Source: an uncultured Desulfovibrionaceae bacterium (GTDB lineage: Bacteria > Desulfobacterota > Desulfovibrionia > Desulfovibrionales > Desulfovibrionaceae). From it: 8,929 nucleotides of DNA. Of the stretch, positions 6,730-8,929 are shown piece after piece. The number at the start of each line of letters is the position of its first letter. Position 1 is the first letter of the stretch. The notes beneath the pieces were generated by a model. It was not told the origin of the DNA. It worked only from the letters and a program-made list of their open reading frames with translations, and did no database searches. Made by a program: the position numbers and the translations under genes. The stretch covers positions 1-8,929 of the forward strand of contig CASQEL010000062.1 of assembly GCA_949427775.1 (NCBI GenBank), given 5' to 3'.

Positions 6730-6890
6730 ATGAACGTCATCGCTTTCAACGGAAGCCCGAGAACGTGCAACACGCCGCCACGCTCTTGCGGCACGCGTTG
6801 AAAGACGCGCGGATCGCGGGCGACGAAAAGGTACAGTTTTACATATGCAATTTTTCGGAAAGTCATCTTCGTTCGTGCGATTGCCCTTGA
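6730..6890 (+). pseudogene. Frameshifted, truncated start of a flavodoxin-like NAD(P)H/FMN reductase
   Basis: The ATG is preceded by GGAGG (6714-6718, 11 bases away). It opens with MNVIAFNGSPRTCNT, the first strand and FMN phosphate-binding loop of the flavodoxin-like NADPH-dependent FMN reductase family. The frame then changes near 6772-6774 and continues as AATLLRHALKDARIAGDEKVQFY, which is the expected next helix and strand. Removing two bases would give the canonical NTATLL, so a 2-base insertion (or 1-base loss) explains it. The original frame stops at 6799-6801 and the shifted one at 6888-6890. Only about 50 residues remain of a family that is usually near 180-240, and I find no trace of the rest downstream. 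A sequencing error could explain the frameshift but not the truncation. Confidence 0.7.
6868..6890 (+). repeat. Short dispersed repeat, copy 2
   Basis: Matches 3167-3189 at 20 of 23 positions. It sits exactly where recognisable flavodoxin-like sequence ends, so it may mark the junction of the deletion or rearrangement that truncated that gene. A chance match cannot be excluded. Confidence 0.35.
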
Positions 6891-6897
6891 TATCCCA

Positions 6898-6926
6898 TTG
6901 ACCCCGGCTTTCCGGCAGTGTAACAA
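6898..6926 (+). promoter_or_regulatory. yedE: Candidate promoter of the yedE operon
   Basis: TTGACC (6898-6903), five of six matches to the -35 consensus, is followed after 17 bases by TAACAA (6921-6926), a weak -10. Transcription would start near 6933, at the edge of a perfect palindrome. This leaves a leader of about 265 bases before yedE. Confidence 0.35.
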
Positions 6927-6933
6927 GAAACCA

Positions 6934-6954
6934 TTCATGGGAAATGCCCATGAA
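6934..6954. promoter_or_regulatory. Operator-like perfect palindrome
   Basis: TTCATGGG-N5-CCCATGAA is a perfect 8+8 inverted repeat with a 5-base AAATG centre. It lies directly downstream of the candidate yedE promoter, covering the predicted transcription start. No T-tract follows, so an operator for a dimeric regulator is more likely than a terminator. The regulator is not in the window. Confidence 0.5.
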
Positions 6955-6983
6955 CGACAATCTCCAGGGGTGGTGCGCCAATG

Positions 6984-7054
6984 CTGTACACACGCGACTG
7001 ATTGAGGACAAACAGAACCCACGGTGTGCGGTTCTCATTGTCTGTACGGACGCG
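6984..7054 (+). promoter_or_regulatory. yedE leader hairpin flanked by direct repeats
   Basis: A long hairpin at 7007-7042 is built from GACAA with TTGTC, a 2x2 internal loop, AGAACC with GGTTCT, a single bulged C, and CAC with GTG around a GGT loop. It is flanked by imperfect 13-base direct repeats, CTGTACACACGCG (6984-6996) and CTGTACGGACGCG (7042-7054). The rest of 6891-7199 has no convincing gene; short open frames there have no recognisable similarity. The last part is purine-rich and supplies the yedE ribosome binding site. Confidence 0.45.
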
Positions 7055-7199
7055 GAAAGAGCATGAAGCCTTTTGCCGCCCTTTTTGTCGCATGATCGGA
7101 GGGAGGCGATAAGCATTCCTTTTCTTTCCCGCGTTCAGGATGGACCCATCGGAAGCATGGAGCATCCGCCGAAACATTTTTGGGAAGGAAGGGAAAAGC

Positions 7200-8285
7200 A
7201 TGAAGAAAAATCTTTTTGCAACAACGCCGGGCGTCATTGTGGTGGGGGCGGTCATCGGCTTGATTGCCGTAGGACTGCAAAAGCTCGGCAACCCGGCGAA
7301 CATGGGCATCTGCGTGGCGTGCTTCGAGCGCGACGTGGCCGGAGGGCTGGGGTTGCACCGCGCGGCCATCGTCCAGTATCTGCGTCCCGAAATCATGGGG
7401 CTGGTGCTCGGCTCGCTGGTCGCCGCCATTGCCGCGAAGGAGTTCAGGCCACGCGGCGGTTCCGCTCCCATCGTCCGTTTTGTTCTCGGCATGATAGCCG
7501 CGATGGGCGCACTGGTGTTTTTGGGATGCCCGTGGCGCGCGATTCTCCGGCTCGCCGGCGGCGACGGGAACGCCCTTCTCGGCCTTGCCGGTCTGGCTAC
7601 GGGCATCTGGTTCGGGACGCTGTTTTTCAAAAGAGGCTATTCCCTCGGCCGCAGCAACAGCCAAAGCGTCGTATCCGGCGCTCTCTTCCCTGTCATCATC
7701 GTCTGCCTGCTTCTTCTTTACCTCATCTTCCCGCAAGTGCCGGGGCAACCGCAAAGCGGCCCTCTCTTCTACTCCGTGAAGGGTCCCGGCTCGCAGCACG
7801 CGCCGTTCATCGCCTCGCTGGGACTGGCCTTCGTGATCGGCATCATCGCGCAACGCAGCCGCTTCTGCACGATGGGCGCATTCCGCGATCTGTTCCTGTT
7901 CCGGTATACGCATCTGTTCCTCGGACTGGCGGCGATGCTCGTCGCCGCGTTTGCCGCCAATGCCCTGACGGGCGGCCTCAAATTCGGCTTTGAAGGCCAG
8001 CCCGTGGCCCACAGCGACTTTCTGTGGAACTACCTGGGCATGGTCACGGCCGGTCTCGCTTTCGCCCTGGCGGGCGGGTGCCCCGGCCGCCAGTTGTTCA
8101 TGGCGGGCGAAGGCGACAGCGACGCGGGCATTTTCGCCCTCGGCATGCTGGTCGGCGCGGCCATGGCCCACAATCTGGGTACCGCCAGTTCCGGCACGGG
8201 CATCGGCATCTACGGCATGCAGGCGACGATCATCGGTTTCATTGTTTGCCTGATCATCGGTTTTGTTCATTCCAGGAGAGCGTAA
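7200..8285 (+). CDS. yedE: YedE-family putative selenium transporter (YeeE/YedE)
   Basis: 361 residues with about ten hydrophobic membrane segments (near 10-28, 62-80, 91-109, 124-143, 158-178, 203-218, 237-255, 277-292, 310-325 and 340-357). Motifs of the YeeE/YedE family and of its selenium-linked branch are clear: NPANMGICVAC (31-41), RPEIMGLVLG (62-71), LGCPWR (108-113), GGDGNALLGL (120-129), RSRFCTMG (219-226) and GGCPGRQ (292-298). Cysteines 38, 41, 110, 223 and 294 are placed to relay a sulfur or selenium species through the membrane. The selenium role is a genomic-context prediction for the family; related YeeE proteins carry thiosulfate, so sulfur is the main alternative. The chosen ATG has AAGGAAGGG six bases upstream (7185-7193); an in-frame ATG 20 codons earlier lacks a site. 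The TusA-like gene follows after 12 bases. Confidence 0.92.
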   Translation: MKKNLFATTPGVIVVGAVIGLIAVGLQKLGNPANMGICVACFERDVAGGLGLHRAAIVQYLRPEIMGLVLGSLVAAIAAKEFRPRGGSAPIVRFVLGMIAAMGALVFLGCPWRAILRLAGGDGNALLGLAGLATGIWFGTLFFKRGYSLGRSNSQSVVSGALFPVIIVCLLLLYLIFPQVPGQPQSGPLFYSVKGPGSQHAPFIASLGLAFVIGIIAQRSRFCTMGAFRDLFLFRYTHLFLGLAAMLVAAFAANALTGGLKFGFEGQPVAHSDFLWNYLGMVTAGLAFALAGGCPGRQLFMAGEGDSDAGIFALGMLVGAAMAHNLGTASSGTGIGIYGMQATIIGFIVCLIIGFVHSRRA

Positions 8286-8297
8286 AGGAGTTTTGCC

Positions 8298-8510
8298 ATG
8301 CGTACCGTTGATACACGGGGGCTTTCCTGCCCTCAACCAGTGCTCCTCTTCCATCAGGCCATAGCGGAAAACGCGGCCGAACCTCTGGATGTGCTGGTGG
8401 ACAATGAAGCCAGTCTCGAAAACGTCACCCGCGCCGCCGCCAACAAGGGCTGGAACGTCGTCGCCAACGATGAGGGGGAAGGCGTTTTCCGGCTGGAACT
8501 CCGCAAGTGA
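8298..8510 (+). CDS. TusA/SirA-like sulfur (selenium) carrier protein
   Basis: 70 residues forming one complete TusA-like domain. The N-terminus RTVDTRGLSCPQPVL holds the CPxP motif, with Cys11 as the persulfide-carrying residue. The rest follows the family pattern (LDVLVDNEASLENVTRAAANKGW, then a C-terminal strand). It is a cytoplasmic carrier expected to take sulfane sulfur, or selenium, from YedE or a desulfurase. The ATG has AAGGAG seven bases upstream. It lies 12 bases after yedE, and its TGA overlaps the GTG of the next gene. YedF proteins in selenium clusters have this domain fused to a second one; here it stands alone. No gene symbol is given because TusA and YedF cannot be told apart from this domain only. 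Confidence 0.9.
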   Translation: MRTVDTRGLSCPQPVLLFHQAIAENAAEPLDVLVDNEASLENVTRAAANKGWNVVANDEGEGVFRLELRK

Positions 8511-8929
8511 AGACCCTTTTTTCCCGGCTGGCCGGCGTGTTTCAGGGGAAGTCCCGCACAGGGGCTTCCCCCGCGTCTTCCGGCGTATCCACGGAATACG
8601 GTTTTCTTGTTTTCCAGCATACGGGCGAAGTTATTCAGGCCGAGCGGACGCTGCGGGAAGCGGGCTTCGCTGTCGAGGTGAAAGGACCTCCTCCGGAACT
8701 GCGCACGGGATGCGACATGGTCGTCGTGTTTGACCTGATGCAGGAACCGCGTATCCGCAACGCTCTGGAAACCGTTCGACTTGAGCCCGTCCAGGTTGTT
8801 CCCATGCGCGACGCCCTGCTCGAACCCGTATCGCTGTTTCATGTTCAGGATTACGGCGACTGGTTTATGGTGCGGGCCGCGAACATGAAAATCACCGTGG
8901 AGCGCGCCAGCGGAAAAATCGTCAACGTC
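8507..8929 (+). CDS. DUF3343 (putative Se/S carrier-like) protein, cut by the window edge
   Basis: 141 codons are open to the last base, so the C-terminus is missing. The GTG start overlaps the TusA-like stop by four bases (GTGA) and has no good ribosome binding site of its own, pointing to translational coupling. The first 30 residues are low in features. Residues 31-80 match the DUF3343 pattern: strand YGFLVFQHTGEVIQAERTL, then AGFAVEVKGPPPEL, then RTGCDMVVVF with the conserved Cys69. DUF3343 proteins occur near selenium genes and are thought to be selenium/sulfur carriers. Residues 85-141 form an extra region (LFHVQDYGDWFMVRAANMK and beyond) that I do not recognise. Another possible start is the GTG at 8537. 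Confidence 0.82.
   Translation, partial: MKTLFSRLAGVFQGKSRTGASPASSGVSTEYGFLVFQHTGEVIQAERTLREAGFAVEVKGPPPELRTGCDMVVVFDLMQEPRIRNALETVRLEPVQVVPMRDALLEPVSLFHVQDYGDWFMVRAANMKITVERASGKIVNV

Noticed and set aside
6950..7066. Short frame starting MNDNLQGWCANAVHTRLIED before yedE
   Set aside because: No ribosome binding site beyond the palindrome arm, no recognisable family, and it overlaps the structured leader. It may be chance.
6981..7103. Possible selenoprotein: an in-frame TGA (6999-7001) followed by a hairpin with a GGT apical loop, in a selenium-related locus
   Set aside because: The distance suits a bacterial SECIS, but the frame has only six codons after its ATG, another TGA lies upstream at 6951, and the translation on either side has no Sec-type motif or similarity. 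I treat the hairpin as a leader element instead.
6238..7116. Minus-strand frame across 6238-7116 that might be a transposase remnant
   Set aside because: The left part is the shadow of the 6202-6726 gene and the right part shows no transposase motif, terminal inverted repeats or target duplication.

Overview
The window is chromosomal DNA of a fairly GC-rich bacterium. The argG-argH pair, the YedE/TusA/DUF3343 selenium-type cluster and overall protein similarity to my eye point to a Desulfovibrionaceae-like sulfate reducer (Desulfobacterota). This is an inference from gene content; no rRNA or other taxonomic marker is present.

Layout, left to right: (1) a large-subunit, clade 2 (HPII-type) catalase on the minus strand (189-2435), followed by a good rho-independent terminator (98-146). 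(2) A divergent, AT-rich promoter region and a strongly folded leader (2436-2734), then a small secreted protein of unknown function (2735-3142). (3) argG (3339-4547) and argH (4811-6205), the last two steps of arginine synthesis. They are separated by 263 bases that hold two back-to-back strong hairpins and an Arg-rich reading frame with a good ribosome binding site. (4) An unknown membrane-anchored protein (6202-6726) translationally coupled to argH, then the frameshifted, truncated start of a flavodoxin-like NAD(P)H/FMN reductase gene (6730-6890). (5) A long non-coding leader with a promoter-like pair, a perfect palindrome and a second hairpin (6898-7199). (6) A tight operon of yedE (ten-helix putative selenium transporter), a TusA-like CPxP protein and a DUF3343 protein that runs off the right edge.

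How the parts work together: ArgG makes argininosuccinate from citrulline and aspartate, and ArgH splits it into arginine and fumarate. YedE, TusA and DUF3343 form a plausible uptake-and-hand-over chain for reactive selenium (or sulfur). The membrane protein would import it, the CPxP cysteine would carry it as a persulfide or selenopersulfide, and the DUF3343 protein would act as a further carrier. The catalase is a stand-alone oxidative-defence gene with its own promoter and terminator.

The most interesting points are the selenium/sulfur trafficking operon with an apparently regulated long leader, the possible arginine attenuator-like structure before argH, and a predicted Cys-Tyr cross-link in the catalase in place of the His-Tyr link of E. 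coli HPII. No tRNA, rRNA, CRISPR array or complete insertion sequence was seen.
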